Assembly: GCA_941918925.1 (NCBI GenBank)
Contig: OW799237.1
Coordinates: 89,625,015 to 89,689,014, forward strand
From: Phyto melanocephala
Lineage: Eukaryota > Arthropoda > Insecta > Diptera > Rhinophoridae
Length of the DNA: 64,000 bases
Reading direction: 5' to 3'
A program made the position numbers and the translations under genes. The notes below the pieces were generated by a model that did not search any database, was not told the origin of the DNA, and saw only the letters and a program-made list of their open reading frames with translations. Of this stretch, positions 1 to 12,296 are shown one piece after another (position 1 is the stretch's first letter; each line of letters begins with the position of its first letter).

Positions 1-1272
1 AGTACAATACCTAAACTTTTTGAGAAAATTATAACTGACCATCTTTGCCATCATGTAACATCTACATTGTCTCCGTTACAACATGGTTTTCGTAAGGGTT
101 GTTCGACTGTTACAAATCTGTTGCAGTTTACTACGCTTGTAAATCGTGGTTTTATTGAACGAAAGCAAACTGATGTTATTTACACCGACTTCAGCAAAGC
201 CTTTGATAAAGTTAATCATAAACTTCTAATAAAAAAACTTGATGTAATGGGATTTACACAGAACTCCCTTAAGTGGATTTATTCGTATTTGACAAATAGA
301 AAACAAAATTTTCGTTTTAAAAACATTATCTCTAAACCAATAGCCGTTGTTTCTGGTGTTCCTCAGGGAAGTCATCTTGGTCCATTGCTGTTTTCCTTGT
401 TCATTAATGATTTACCAAATGCTATTAAATTCTCAAACGTTATTATGTATGCTGACGACGTAAAAATATTCCTAAGTTATAATAATTACGCCGATCATAC
501 CCTCTTACAAATGGATATAGATGCTTTTAATGTATGGTGTAAATTTAACTTAATAGAGCTGAACCCTGAAAAATGCAAATATATGTGTTTCTTTCGTAGA
601 TGTTATATTAAAGTTAATTATGTTTTAAATGGTTTTACGTTAAAAAGACTGGAATCCGTCTCCGATCTTGGAATCCTATTAGATGCTAAACTAAATTTTA
701 TTCAGCATATTTCTTTAACTGTTAATAAAGTACGTGCTGTCCTTGGATTCATAAAACGTTGGGCGAAAGAGTTTACAGATCCATATGTAACAATACAATT
801 GTTTATTTCTCTTGTCAGGCCTATTCTTGAGTATGGTTCAATAATTTGGGATCCAACTTACAATGTTTATATTAATAGCATTGAATCTGTGCAAAAACAG
901 TTCCTGCTATTTTGTCTTCGTGGCTTACAGTGGAATTCGTTAAGCCTGCCGCCTTATACTAGTAGACTTGCACTAGTGAAGCTGCCAACTTTAAAAAGTC
1001 GTAGAACAATGTTAAACGTTACGTTTGTTCTAATTTTAATTAAAGGATGTATATGCTCTGATTTCCTACTAGCGAATATCTTTTTTAATGTACCACGTCG
1101 TTCTACACGTCGTTTTTGTCCGCTATCAGTCAAAGTTTTCAGAACGAATTATGCCAACTTCGATCCGTTTTTGAGGATTTGTACCGAGTTCAATAAACTT
1201 TATCAACATATTGATTTTTCTTTAAATGTTAATATTGTAAAATGTAAAATTATTTTGTTTTTAAATAACTAA
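1..1272 (+). CDS. Non-LTR retrotransposon reverse transcriptase, 5' cut by window edge
   Basis: Reverse transcriptase of a LINE, which would copy element RNA into a nicked chromosomal target. The frame is open to base 1, so the first ATG (67) is internal and the protein continues outside the window. Visible motifs, in order: QHGFRKGCST (fingers), YTDFSKAFDKVNH (first catalytic Asp), SGVPQGSHLGPLLF, MYADD (catalytic Asp pair, about residue 128 of the ATG-based frame), then a C-terminal thumb-like part with IIWDPTY and PTLKSRR. There is no RNase H domain. The motif style fits the Jockey/CR1 group; I do not assign a clade. The frame is intact over 424 codons and ends at a TAA. A 3' tail of TAAA-type repeats follows at about 1333-1355, as expected for target-primed insertion. 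Related decayed copies lie at 10975-11600 (-) and, as a tail only, near 6900. Confidence 0.9.
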   Translation, partial: STIPKLFEKIITDHLCHHVTSTLSPLQHGFRKGCSTVTNLLQFTTLVNRGFIERKQTDVIYTDFSKAFDKVNHKLLIKKLDVMGFTQNSLKWIYSYLTNRKQNFRFKNIISKPIAVVSGVPQGSHLGPLLFSLFINDLPNAIKFSNVIMYADDVKIFLSYNNYADHTLLQMDIDAFNVWCKFNLIELNPEKCKYMCFFRRCYIKVNYVLNGFTLKRLESVSDLGILLDAKLNFIQHISLTVNKVRAVLGFIKRWAKEFTDPYVTIQLFISLVRPILEYGSIIWDPTYNVYINSIESVQKQFLLFCLRGLQWNSLSLPPYTSRLALVKLPTLKSRRTMLNVTFVLILIKGCICSDFLLANIFFNVPRRSTRRFCPLSVKVFRTNYANFDPFLRICTEFNKLYQHIDFSLNVNIVKCKIILFLNN

Positions 1273-1358
1273 TATTAAACATTTTGTATGTACTGCTTTT
1301 TAGTCTGTAAGGATCTAGAATCCATAGACTTAAATAAATAAAATAAATAAATAAAAAT
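1273..1358 (+). other. LINE 3' UTR and (TAAA)n tail
   Basis: Short untranslated end of the preceding LINE. It finishes in TAAATAAATAAAATAAATAA-type sequence, the simple-repeat tail that marks the 3' end of many Jockey/CR1-group LINEs. Confidence 0.7.
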
Positions 1359-1374
1359 TATTTTGTATTACATA

Positions 1375-2940
1375 TCTATATATATAAAAATCAATGCCAC
1401 TTTTCGTTATAATTTTATAACTCAAGAACGGGCTTACCTATCCGAACCAAATGTTTAGGCTTTGTTCGGACTATTTAGTAGATGGCTAATGTGAAGTTTG
1501 CACAAAATCCGTCGAGCGGCTTAAGGGTAAAAAATGGTAAAATCGGTAACTCAGTATCTCCGGGCTTAATAAAGATATCACAAAAATTCAGAAAGGACCA
1601 AAGAGCCTGTTAAAAATAATTGGATTGGAAATTTTGAGTATTAAGGAGATAAAACAGGTAAAAACTGAATTTTGGTTCTTTTTTGAACAGCATTTATCTT
1701 TGAGAGGGATAGCAATAGGAAAAAAGTAAAAACGTAGTATTACTATCCTTAAAACAATCTATAATGAATTTTAGTACTTTTACGAAATTTTCGAATTCAG
1801 AGAGGAAAGGGCTAAAAACGGGTAAAATCGGTAATATAGTATCTTCGGATCTAATTCATGTAGCCAAAAAATTTAAAAAGATCCTGGAAGGCTAATGGCA
1901 CTTTTTTAAAATTTGGTGTTCCAAAGTGATAAAATAGATAAAAATCAATAAAATATTTTTTTTTTTAATAAATGAATTTGATGTTCCAATTAAATTTGTT
2001 TATTATTTCACTTGATACACAGAAAAAAATAAATATTAACTTCAATTACGAAATTAATACTATTAATTAAAAAAATGTTTAATTTTGCCCCAATCATCAA
2101 AATGATACTATTAATTAAATAAAAATTAATAGTTGTAATTGAAAAAAGATTGCGAAAAATATCAATTAAAACAGTATTAAAAACTTAATTAAAATTTTTC
2201 TAATTTTTAAAAATAATTTTAATTAATTGAATCATGCCTATAATTGAAATTTGCGATTTATATAAATAAAGAATTTATTGTATTAATAATTTATATTATT
2301 AAAACTATTTTAAATATAATTACCCAAAAAGAAAAAAATTATTTTTTTAATATTTTGGCATAACATATATTTTAATTACATTTCATTACTTATAGACTAA
2401 TAATTTAATATAAGATGTAGGGATCCACAAGTACATATACTATGCCAAGTCAAACGCCGGATTTCTGAAAATAATTGGTAGCATCAATAACCTAGACATA
2501 ATGGAATATTTACCGTTAAAAAAGCTTGTTCAGAGTGTAGACTACTACTGACTTACCTATTAAAATGGGAATCTTGAGCAATATACCATAATACAAGATA
2601 TATTGGCTTTGGACACATCTAGAATTAAACTGAAATTATTATATTTAAAAAAAGATATATTTATTATGTGTGTGCACCTACCAGAACTATCTCTTGTAGA
2701 TTGTCCACTATTTTTTATTATTCGAAAGCAAATTTTCAAAAAATGTCATTTAAAATAAAATTTTTTATTTTTTCAACTGACAGATATCTCAATGTTTTCT
2801 GAAAATATTTTATATCAATTACAAACATTAATTAAAATAAATAAAATTTTAATTAGATTTTAAAAACAAACCAAAAAATCAATTAATTAAAAAAATTTAA
2901 GGAATATTTTTTTCTGTGTACGTAGCGAAGCACGTACTAG
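1375..2940 (+). mobile_element. Non-autonomous Helitron, interrupted by a nested element
   Basis: Starts with TCTATATATATAAAAATCAA and ends with CTAG (2937-2940). Just inside the end is a hairpin, TACGT-A-GC / GC-ACGTA with a GAA loop. A TC start, CTRR end and 3' hairpin are the diagnostic Helitron termini. The left flank base is A, as expected for A|T insertion, but the right flank is G rather than T, so the flank has mutated or changed. No Rep/helicase frame is visible. A 901 bp element (2018-2918) with a TA duplication sits just inside the 3' hairpin; removing it leaves a Helitron of about 663 bp. Confidence 0.75.
2018..2918. mobile_element. Unclassified inverted-repeat element, copy A
   Basis: The ends are CACAGAAAAAAATAAATATT and, reversed, CACAGAAAAAAATATTCC, giving inverted repeats of about 14-15 bp. 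TA flanks both sides (2016-2017 and 2919-2920), a likely target duplication. The insertion splits the Helitron end. The interior is AT-rich, without a long reading frame. Conserved blocks shared with the copies at 27158 and 61224 include CAATCATCAAAATGATACTA, AATTAAAACAGTATTAAAAA and CAACTGACAGA. I do not recognise the superfamily. Confidence 0.7.
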
Positions 2941-5900
2941 GCTACTATTATTCTTTAATACAATGAAAATTGTTGAAAATTTGATTACAAAGACTACATT
3001 TGTATGAAGACAGATGTACACTTCTTAAATCATTACTTATTGCTTAACTGCTTTTAACAGTGCTTGAACGTGGAGGTATGAATAATACATCCAATGTCCC
3101 ATTTCGTATGCATTTATTTTGCAATTCGTAAGCACTAATTTTATTGCTACCAGAAGCAATTTAATCATACCTTCTCCTTACGCACTGATGACTAAGGGAG
3201 CTTAGAAGAACAAAATTCCTTTTGATATTAATTTTTCTTCTTTTTTCTACTGCTGATATAAAAAAAAACAGTGCAGAAGACGTGCAGTACTACATTACAA
3301 CAAGAGAAAAATTAAAAAAAAAATGATTGAAGGGTATCGCTTTTTTGACTAAAAAATTACTTCCCAATAAATTAGTGGGTGTAAAATATGTTTTTTAATC
3401 CAGCACAAACGCACAATACCACACATTCCGTAAAATGAATATTTATTTGATAAATAAATCTTTTGTTGTACAGGGGGAAAAAATATAATATAATTTAAAT
3501 TTTTAAATTTTGATTTTAAAATCGTTTATGGAACATCAAAGATAAATTACTGCTTCATATGTATGTATGTATTTTGCATATGTGTGTACAGGGCCAATTT
3601 AACAATTTCGTTGCGTATGAAGATAAATTAAAAGAAAATTGAAAAAAAAAAAAATAATAGCTTTCCCATTATACAAAAAACAATTTAAGTGTGCGTAATA
3701 ATTTAAAATATTTTTTCTCTCCACAAAATTCATAAGTGTGGATAAATTGCGTTCATAAATTAGATGTTTCAAATAATATCCTTCCTTGTTATGTCATAGA
3801 GATGGAAACATTTTTTTCTAAAAAGCTTCTGTAACAGTGTTGCTAGAAGTTTTAACAAATTCAATAATTTTTTCTTTTTTTTTTGTACAAATTAATACAA
3901 GTTTTGATATATCCAGTACACAGCAAAAAATTCACTTCATTTTAATATATGCGTAGAACGCATGCATAGTAGATGAAATGAAACTCATGTTTTGTGAGTT
4001 AATAATGTTTGATTACATGAATTGTTTAAGATATTTTGCTTGCATTTGCATGAATTTTGAAAAACATCAATAATGGCTAAATATTATGTATTTGAAGAAG
4101 GTAATCCTTATGACTCCTTTTGCACTTATAAATTAAAAGTCATAAAAAATTTTATTCACATTGAACTAGTGCAAATTTTTTCCTGGGTACCCTAGAAATT
4201 AATTACAAATTTGAAATTTTTAATGGTCTATTACAAAAATTTTTGTACAAATTAGAAATTTTAAATAATTTTTTTCTGTCACAGCAAAAAAAAAAAAAAA
4301 TAGAAGTGAAATGTGAAATAGTTTGTCCTAAATGATGCAAAATCATGCTTAAATCATTCACTAAACAAAAAAAATTAACTAATGAAATATCGGATTCTTT
4401 TAAAATAATTTGCATAAGTTCTAAGCACTTATTATGATAAAGTAGAGCTTATTAAAATATTGAGATAAATACATGATAACCAGTTACACGCAACTGATAA
4501 AATCATTAGTATTTTCACATAAACAAACTCACCTCGTCTCCCCTTGAGCCCGTGCAAAATCACTTTTTTGCCATAGTTTTTTGATGGGGGTATAAAAAAA
4601 ACCAAAACTATTGATGTCCATTATTTTATTAAAAGACTTTTAAAATTTTTTAGGATAGAAACTTGTTTTATTACAATAAAAAAATCAGAGCTAAATTCAG
4701 AAATCTGTCAGAAATAAATTAAATTTTTTTTTTTTTTACAAAAATAAATAAACTCAAATATAAAAATTAATGATACGCTTCTCAAACTCTAATTTCATTG
4801 AAGTGACATAAATACAATTTCAAATTACATATGAGTGTACCGATAAAGAGTGCTGATGGTGAAATCGTAGCTGGTCTCAAAAATGTATTCTACTCGGCTT
4901 ATATGGAAATAGTTTTTCAAGATTCTAAAATGATTGCAATTTAATTTAATAAGTGTTAAGGAAATTTAATAATAGGAAAATGAACTAAAGCCAGAAAAAA
5001 ATGATTTATAATAAATTTTAATTTTTTTTCTTAATTTCTTACACAGTGCTTGCTTGCTTACAAGAACACTTGTAGAAAAAATTATTTTTATAAGCAATCA
5101 TCAGATAATTTTTGTTCTAAAATCAATAAAATATATTTAAATCATTCTTCTGGCAACGCTGTAATCTGTAACATGTGTGTTAAGAAGATGACATTTACAT
5201 TGTAGTGAACTCGCGATAATGTGAACTAATTAAAACAGTCAGTTTGTAAGATCGCTTTTGTTTGCTAATGGCATCTAGCTTCTCTTTATAAACGTTTCTC
5301 CATAAAAATAAGAGTGTATTTTGTTAAATGATTTATTTATCCTTTATAAGTTAAGTAAAAAAAAAACTTATTATGCGAAAAAAACCGAGATTTTCTATTG
5401 CCGTTTCTTCTGTTTAATCACCTTTAAAATGGTTAGTTTGATTCGTTATCAGTTTATTGAAATCTCGGTGGTCAAGTATTTAAATTTTGGCCTATTTTTA
5501 TTATAAAGTCCTTTTTGGTAGCCTAACATATACAAGTATTTCCATCATCCAATGTTATTCTAACCTTTGACGTTTTCTGCTAACATAAGCCTTCTCACAG
5601 GTATATGCATGTTTTAAATATTCAAATAACATTGATATAATTAATGCATTTTTCTTTTTTAGGGCTCCCGGAAGCTCGTGAAGTTTTTTTTCCAATTCTG
5701 ATAATCGTATTTATATTTTTCATTCCACATATTTTAGAAAATGTTTAACCCAATTTTATTCATTGAATTAGTTAGTAACACTTGCACCTTTACATAAATG
5801 TTCTATAATTAATAATTTTTATTTTTAAATTAATAACTTTTTGTATGCATATTTAAGAACTTTTCAAGGTAAAAATTATATTTAAAAGAATTACTATGGA

Positions 5901-6879
5901 GTTCTTGCTGAAAGTGAGCACTTACTAGAATGTGTCATTGACAGCTGAAGACAATTTAAAGGTATACACATAGGGAAACCCCCAAATTCAGTTAAATCAT
6001 AATATAACCACTACACTGCTGATCTGTTGATGCTGTACTAAATCCTCTAAACATATTAAAAATTAGCTGTTCATGTTTTAGACCTTTTGAACTAAGTTCA
6101 TATTCTTCACATTTTGGGTTATTCATATATTGCGATGTTCATATTATGGCGAGTGCACTGTGTTTGCATTTTCTTATATTTAGAAATATTTATTATTTGC
6201 TTATTTTTGTTGCTTGCATTGTTTGCATATCATTAAAAATACATTATTATAAACAAAGACTAGAAATGTATACACAAATAACTATAGACTTTGTAAAACT
6301 ACTTATTATATACGTGTGTACAGTTATGCGTTTACGGAGAAAAACAAATCTAAATAAACATATTATTTTATGTAATAGTTGTTGGTTTGTTCAGAACCAA
6401 GAATAAGAATTTAAATTATTTTAAATAATATCTAAATGACTACACGTTTACTTGCATATATGTATGTATGGATGTTTGTATGTTGATGTATTTTTCTTGT
6501 TTAGTAAATTGAAGTTATTTATGTCTGCATTAGCTCCGCTATAATGTACGCACATACATTTATAATAAAATGTCATAAGAGACAAATTACCAAAGATAAT
6601 TTGTTTTATTTTTTTATATTCTTTTAAATGTTCTTTTTTATTGCATTTTTATTTTTGCCAGACGTATGAGCAATGAAACAAACACATGATGACAAAAATA
6701 TTAATCATACGCTGCGGTGGTGTATATTTTCATTTTAATTGCGCATATTTTTAGGGGTAAATTTGATTGTTTGTTTATTTATTTGGCTTGAGTGTTTTTA
6801 ATTATGTGAAATTCAAAATTAATTAAAGTAGTAGCGTATATTATTTTAATAATAAAGTCAAAATATTATTTTCACGGAT
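2941..6879. other. AT-rich spacer, no gene seen
   Basis: No credible coding sequence: reading frames are at most 86 codons, rich in Phe/Tyr/Lys/Ile and without domain motifs. Many homopolymer A/T runs. A segment at about 4846-4910 resembles one at 22236-22310 (see findings). Confidence 0.6.
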
Positions 6880-6956
6880 TAAGCGAGGTTAGGTTGTGTA
6901 ATACGTATATTTTGGCCTTAGAATCCAATTAATAAATAAAATAAATAAATAAACAA
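6880..6956 (+). repeat. LINE 3' tail relic
   Basis: The phrase TTAGAATCCAATTAATAAAT followed by an (AAAT)n run matches the end of the first LINE (TAGAATCCATAGACTTAAAT and the same tail). Only the extreme 3' end is present, consistent with a heavily 5'-truncated copy. Confidence 0.5.
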
Positions 6957-7093
6957 TGGTATTACATTTTTTGGAAATCAAAATTATTTTAATGAGTTCT
7001 TATAAAGTTTGTTTTGAAAGAGGTTTAGAAATTTAAAATGAAATGAAACAAAGATAAATTTTTTTTAATTTATATGAAATTTATTTGACTTTA

Positions 7094-7372
7094 TTAAACT
7101 TTTGGCATTATAAGTTCTGTCATATGACCACCACAGCTATCTCGAAAGTAGTCTAATCTGGAGGTCCAATTTTCGCTTTTCACTTTTTCATCGACTGGCG
7201 ACTTTACATATCTCCACAGAAAATAGTCTGTCAGCGTTAAATCACACGACCTAGGAGGCCACTTCACGGGCCGGAAACAAGACACTATGCAAATAACAAA
7301 CGTTTTCTTTAATAAATCAATTGTGGCACACTCTATGTGACATGTTGCGCCGTCTGGTTGGAACCTCAACTA
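7094..7372 (-). pseudogene. mariner-like transposase C-terminal fragment
   Basis: Fragment of a Tc1/mariner (IS630-type) transposase, the DDE enzyme that cuts and pastes at TA sites. Read on the minus strand it keeps FQPDGATCH, containing the second catalytic Asp, then PPRSCDLT, which aligns with the PRSCDLTPLDYFLWGYVK region including the third catalytic Asp position (here TLTDYFLW), then ENWTSRLDYFRDSCGGHM, the usual C-terminal block. Residues between the FLWRYVK block and the ENWTSRL block are missing compared with typical members, so the fragment carries an internal deletion. N-terminal DNA-binding helices and the first catalytic Asp are absent. No terminal inverted repeats were found around it. 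Confidence 0.8.
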
Positions 7373-9797
7373 CGGTTGAGGTTGTTTAATCATCATGGTT
7401 GTTTAATTGAAAAACGAAAAAGTCAGTTATCGTGGGTTTGTAACCAGCAATGTTTTTAAAGAAGAACGGATCAAAGATTCCACTTTCTTATAAGGCAAAC
7501 CAAATACTCAGTTTTTCTAAATGTAAGGATTTTCATTACACCATATACGGCAGTTTGTTTATTGACGTGTCCATTCGAACAAAAGTGATGAACGATTATG
7601 TTGACCATAAAATGGACGTAGTATGCGAGAAAACAGAGCCATGGTTTTCAAAATAAATTAGCATAATATGAAAGTGTTGTTGATGCGTGAACTAAAAATT
7701 AGAATCCTTTATAAAAGACCCTCTCTTAAGTGCTTTACTTTTAAGACATTTTAAAATTATACCGGCACAAGGTGAGCATTATCTTAAGATTTATGTTGAT
7801 GAAGTTTGGAGCAGCACAGAAAAAATTATTCTATTCTGCTGGTGTCCACTTAAAGTTAAGAAAATAATATCAAGACAAAAATAACAGTAAAAGGCATCCA
7901 ACTTTGTAAAAGTTTAACAGGTTAAAGTGTCCATAGTTCATCAAAAAAATTCTTTCAAAAAATATATTAAAAATTTAATTTTTAGTTACTAGTAGTAATT
8001 TTAAGATGCTAATTATATTTCTTGTATTTAGATCGTCAATGTTTATTTATAAAAAGTTTTTAATTAAACAAGAAAATGGTTTACCATAGGCCGTTTTTGT
8101 AGATTATCTTTAAAAATCCCCATTAGAAAGGGAAAGATGTTTTTTTCCTACAATTTTAACATTCAACTTTAAATATTTTTCAGACCACTGAATTTAAACT
8201 TTAAACAAAATATGTTTATAAAATCTGCAAACAATTTGCCTGTATTGCGTAATTCTTGTTAAAGTACTTGAAAGTAATTTTACAACCTGGAACTTACACA
8301 CACTTTAATATATGTATGTGTGTACGCATTGAGCACACAAAATGCACACACTTTATGCCATTTAAGTCTGTTAAATCAGTGCTTCTGAACATGTGGGTTC
8401 GTGCACGTGTAGGCAATAAGCTTTTTAAATATCAACAATTTTGTATTAGTAAGTTAACAATTTACGATTAAGAAAGACAGCAATAATTAAACTATAATTT
8501 TGAGAAAGCAATTGTATAAGGATGGGTGTCTTTACACAGACAAAATGGTATCGGTCTTGAGTACTAAATTGTTGCGAATTGTATAGTTTAGTTGTGTTAG
8601 TAGAATTTCATGATGGTATCCACAGGATTATGTTTTGATCTATAAATGTAAGGTCAGCAGTAAGATATTATAAATTTTTTAATAGAAATTTTTTTAACCA
8701 CAAAGGAAAATTCGGCAATGAAATTGATTGCCTGTTTTCTGCCTATATAAAAAAATTATAACTATTGCCAATTGGATTTAGTTTTTAGCCCAAGAGCTAA
8801 TATGTACCAAATTTTATAAAAATATATTTTTAAAACACCGAAGTGAACTTTGATGGCGCTACAAAAATAGAAACTGTTAGCTATCGCTTACTTATCTTTC
8901 TCATAGAAAACAGTATCGGTTGTAGGTACCAGAATCGTTGCTAATCGTATAGCTTAATTGCGATGGTAGGATTTTATGGTTGTATTTACAGATGTTCTTT
9001 TCGTGATATCAATGTTTGGCCAGCAGGAAAAAATTACGATTCTTTCAATAGAGATCTTATAAACACAAAAGTTTGATTGCAAGAACTTAACCATCCGACT
9101 GGCAATACTAATTCTCTGTTGTTTGTTTTTTGGTTGTAGATAATCAGTGAGATTTAAATGAATGTGGTTATGAGATGAGTGTGTAAAAGATATAATTTAT
9201 ATTTAAATAAGTTAAGTTTTTTTGGTATATGAATTTTATGAAAACGAACTATATTTTTAAAAATTTCACCCAATTTTTTAAAAGGTTTGGAATCAGTGTA
9301 TCAAACCAGCGTGTGCAAAATGAAATTTTTTTTCTTTTTAAATTTGTAAAAATGTTGAACAGGAAAAACATTTTTGGTTGTACTATTACGAGTATAACTT
9401 AAGATTGCAGCTACAAAATTTTGTTTACGAAGCTGACTTTTAAGTAAAATTATTTTTTGAGTTTAAGTTATCAACATTCTAAATATTATTTGCCATTACA
9501 TAGAATCACTACTGTTATTCGCTAAGTAAACTTACAGAAATCGATAACAAAAGACAGGTGCAAAAGGGCACAAAAATATACAAAAGGTTAATGTGTTGTA
9601 CATATATGAATATGTGTATATATACATAAGTACTTCTGCAATGCAAAATATTCGCGAGTATTAATGTTGTACTCTTTACCAGTATAAACTGCTAAAGAGT
9701 TTAAACAGCTTGGACTGTGGGTACTTTGAATAAAAATTAAATTTTACAAAAATTAAAAAAAGGTATTTCAAGATAATTGAGTTTATTGTAAGAAATA
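7373..9797. other. AT-rich spacer with a diverged tandem duplication
   Basis: No gene is supported. Two related blocks (about 8546-8700 and 8910-9060) share GTATCGGT, a GTTGC/AAT/GTATAG core and an AGGATTTTATGG-like segment, in direct orientation about 365 bp apart. The 68- and 71-codon frames here show no domains. A phrase near 7585 (GATTATGTTGACC) recurs in the mariner-derived elements at 21.7 and 52.76 kb, so the mariner fragment may extend to about 7620. Confidence 0.45.
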
Positions 9798-10354
9798 AAC
9801 AAGAAACAGTGCTATATTCGGCCGTGTCGAATCTTATAAACCCTTTCAACGTCTAGTAATGAAATAAAAATTGTTTGTGTCAGCATTAATTTCATTAATA
9901 TGAAATACGTACATACATGCGTATATGTTTCATTATCTTTATAAAAACTTTATCCGATTAAAAACATCCATTAAGTCTATGTATGTATGTATGTATGTTA
10001 AAGAAAATAAGAAAAAAAAAAAAAAAAAAATATATAAATTAAAAAAAAAATTCTTTGTCTTAACTGGGATTCGAACCTACATTCACCTAGTTTGAATTGG
10101 TGTGAAAAGAAGATGTGGTATAGATTTTTTCATCATTTATAAAGTGATTTTTATGATTTTCAATACCGATCTGCTCCCAAATATTTCTGATGTTTTGGTA
10201 CCTTATATGGATCTTAAAAATGTCAAATATTCAAAAAGTTGATTTCAACATACACACATTCACTCTTCTATTCATAAGCTTTCAGAAAATATATACTTTA
10301 TGGAGTCGGAATAAAAATTGTAGACATTTTATACGGAATGACAAACCTATATAC
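9798..10354 (-). mobile_element. Helentron-like element, family 2 (5'-truncated, inverted copy)
   Basis: Minus-strand copy of the family seen at 39316 and 40127. Its 3' end is at the left: AACAAG followed by the hairpin region TATTCGGCCGTGTCGAAT, equal to the ATTCGACACGGCCGAATATAG end. Further blocks match in order: a tRNA-B-box-like segment at 10061-10080, AATACCGATCTGCTCCC, CAAAAAGTTGATTTCAACAT, ATAAGCTTTCAGAAAATATA and ACTTTATGGAGTCGGAA. The outermost 5' hairpin of the family is lost or decayed. Older than the copies at 39-41 kb, judging by divergence. Confidence 0.75.
9979..9998 (+). repeat. (TATG)n microsatellite
   Basis: About five perfect TATG units inside the inverted family 2 element, next to a poly-A stretch (10011-10030). 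Confidence 0.85.
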
Positions 10355-10784
10355 ATCCTTACAATAAAATAATAAAAATACGTTTAAAAATTCGTATGTA
10401 TTCATAATTTCTAACCACTTTATGCCATAGTATTTGGAAATAAATTTGAACCATCTGACTCCACTGTGCACACAATATAAAGCTTCATGATGTGTTACTG
10501 TTGCTATATATGCCATAAGTATCTGTACAGCATTTTTCTGATAGTTTACTTCAGTGAATCCTAATTGCCATTATACAAACACTAATATTTTTGTACAGAT
10601 ACTAGGATAGTTCTGCTTGTACGGATAAACAATGAAAAAATAGTCAATATTTTTTTAAAGAGCAAAATTTACTAACGACACATAATTCAAAATTATGAAT
10701 TTTTAGACATGTGTTTTAAAATTTCAAAATTTTTCTGCTTTTGGTAATCAAATTTGTTTGCCATTTTTTTTAGTAAGAAGAGTA

Positions 10785-10975
10785 TAAAGAAAAACTCAAT
10801 ATGGATTGCAATAACGAAATTAAGATTATTAAATGAAATATTATTCGATCTTACTTCTATCATTGAAATGATACTATAATTTAAATGAAAGATCATTTTT
10901 TTAATTGAATGAATAATGATATGAATTCCAATTAAGATAGTATTGTCTAAAGATTATTGAAATGTGAAATAAAGT
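10785..10975 (+). repeat. Decayed 5' part of the unclassified inverted-repeat element (copy D)
   Basis: Matches the start of copies A-C with many substitutions: ATATGGATTGCAATAACGAA, then an ATTCGATCTTACTTCTATCA block equal to GATTTTGCTCCAATCATCA, then GAAATGATACTATAATTTAA and CCAATTAAGATAGTATTGT. It stops where the LINE relic tail begins (10978). Confidence 0.5.
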
Positions 10976-11600
10976 TTTTATTTATTTATTAATTTATTTA
11001 TGTAATAATGTCTATAGATAATTATCCTTACAGATAATTCAAGAACAATAAATTTTGAAAAAAAATTATTGATTATTTAGAAACAGAACAATTTTACATT
11101 TAAAAATATTGGTATTAATTCATTACACATCTTTCTAAATGGACCTTAAGTATTTGATAGGTAGGAAATCAGGATAACGAGTTGGGCGGCGTGGGACGTT
11201 TATTAAAATGTTGGACAGCAGAAAATTTAATATTGTTATTAACTAAACAATACATTCGTCGGCTCTTAAGAGTAGGCAGCATAATTATTACAGGACGTAT
11301 ATTATAAAATTGAAGATCGGTTGGATCCCAATGCAGATTACGAAGGCAAAATTGCAAAAACTGTTTCTGCACAGATTGAAAAAAATTTTCATTAACTGTG
11401 TAAGTTGGATCCCAAACAACAGATGAATATTAAAAAGCAGTACTTTTTTTACGAGGGAAATAAAAAATTATTTTGTAATAAATGGATCAGAGAAGTTTTT
11501 AGCCCATCTTTTGATAAAACCTTTAATTGAAAAATTTATATTTATATGAATTCCTCTGTAAAAACATATATGTTTAGTTTTTTTTTTGAGTTAAGGTCCA
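10976..11600 (-). pseudogene. LINE reverse transcriptase 3' relic, same group as the 1-1272 copy
   Basis: Read on the minus strand, the region begins in a segment equivalent to FIKRWAK...SDPF and passes an interrupted LLFGIQL/WDPTY-like stretch. It then has a short intact frame (11372-11169) with QKQFLQFCLRNLHWDPTDLQ and MLPTLKSRR, closely parallel to QKQFLLFCLRGLQWN and KLPTLKSRR in the 1-1272 LINE. The 3' tail is the TTTATTTATTTATTAATTTA run at about 10978-11003. The copy has frameshifts and stops and lacks the catalytic region, so it is a 5'-truncated dead copy. Confidence 0.75.
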
Positions 11601-11679
11601 TTAAATTTAAATTAAATCAAGAATTTAATGCATTATTAAAAAGATTTATTTTTTTTAAATAATTTTTATTTAAAACTAA

Positions 11680-12296
11680 TTGACCCGGCAGACTTTGTTT
11701 TGTCATTTAGATTATGTCTACGAAATATTTTTTTAGTTCATTAAAAATATCTAACTTACTCTGAGTACATTAAAAAAAAAACATAAACCATATGTGTTGT
11801 ACGGTGTGCAGATCTATCTCCGTTTAAAATTTCATCAAAGTCGTTACGTTATTAAGGTGAGGCATAAATTTTTCCTTTGGGTGAGTCACCCTAAATATTT
11901 AGGAGTATGAACAATAGATGTTGACCGATTCTCAAAAGTTTATTTCTGTATTGGCTGGACTATAAATTGTGTACATTTTGAAGAATAATACTAAAAACTA
12001 AATTGTAGCAAGAATATAATTAAAAAAAGGGCGTTAAAGTAGGCGTGGTAGGAAAAAGTATTTATTAATCATACCAGAGCCTTAGTTATAATTATTATGT
12101 GAAAATTTCACGAAGATCAGTCCGGCAGTCTGACCTATCTGAAGGGGCGTGAAAAAAGGCGTGGCGTTCAGGGGTATGAAAAATAGATGTTGACCGATTT
12201 TCAGACCTATCCAATATGCACACAAAATTTCGTGAGAATCGATCTAGCCATTTAGGATGAGTGACGATATGAGAGTTTTATATATTAGATGTTTTT
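11680..12296 (+). repeat. Unassigned interspersed repeat
   Basis: Begins near TTGACCCGGCAGACTTTGTT and ends GAGTTTTATATATTAGATG just before the next HINE. It contains two direct copies of AATAGATGTTGACCGATT (about 11907 and 12180) and GGCGTGG-type motifs. I recall similar text from insect genomes but cannot assign a family. No reading frame. Confidence 0.35.

Noticed and set aside
6146..6406. 86-codon frame with a hydrophobic N-terminus
   Set aside because: AT-rich, no homology recognised, no promoter or splice support; typical of random frames in this composition.
10061..10080. tRNA gene suggested by GGTTCGAATCCC
   Set aside because: Only a T-arm-like piece within a repeat; no acceptor stem, D arm or anticodon arm could be folded around it.
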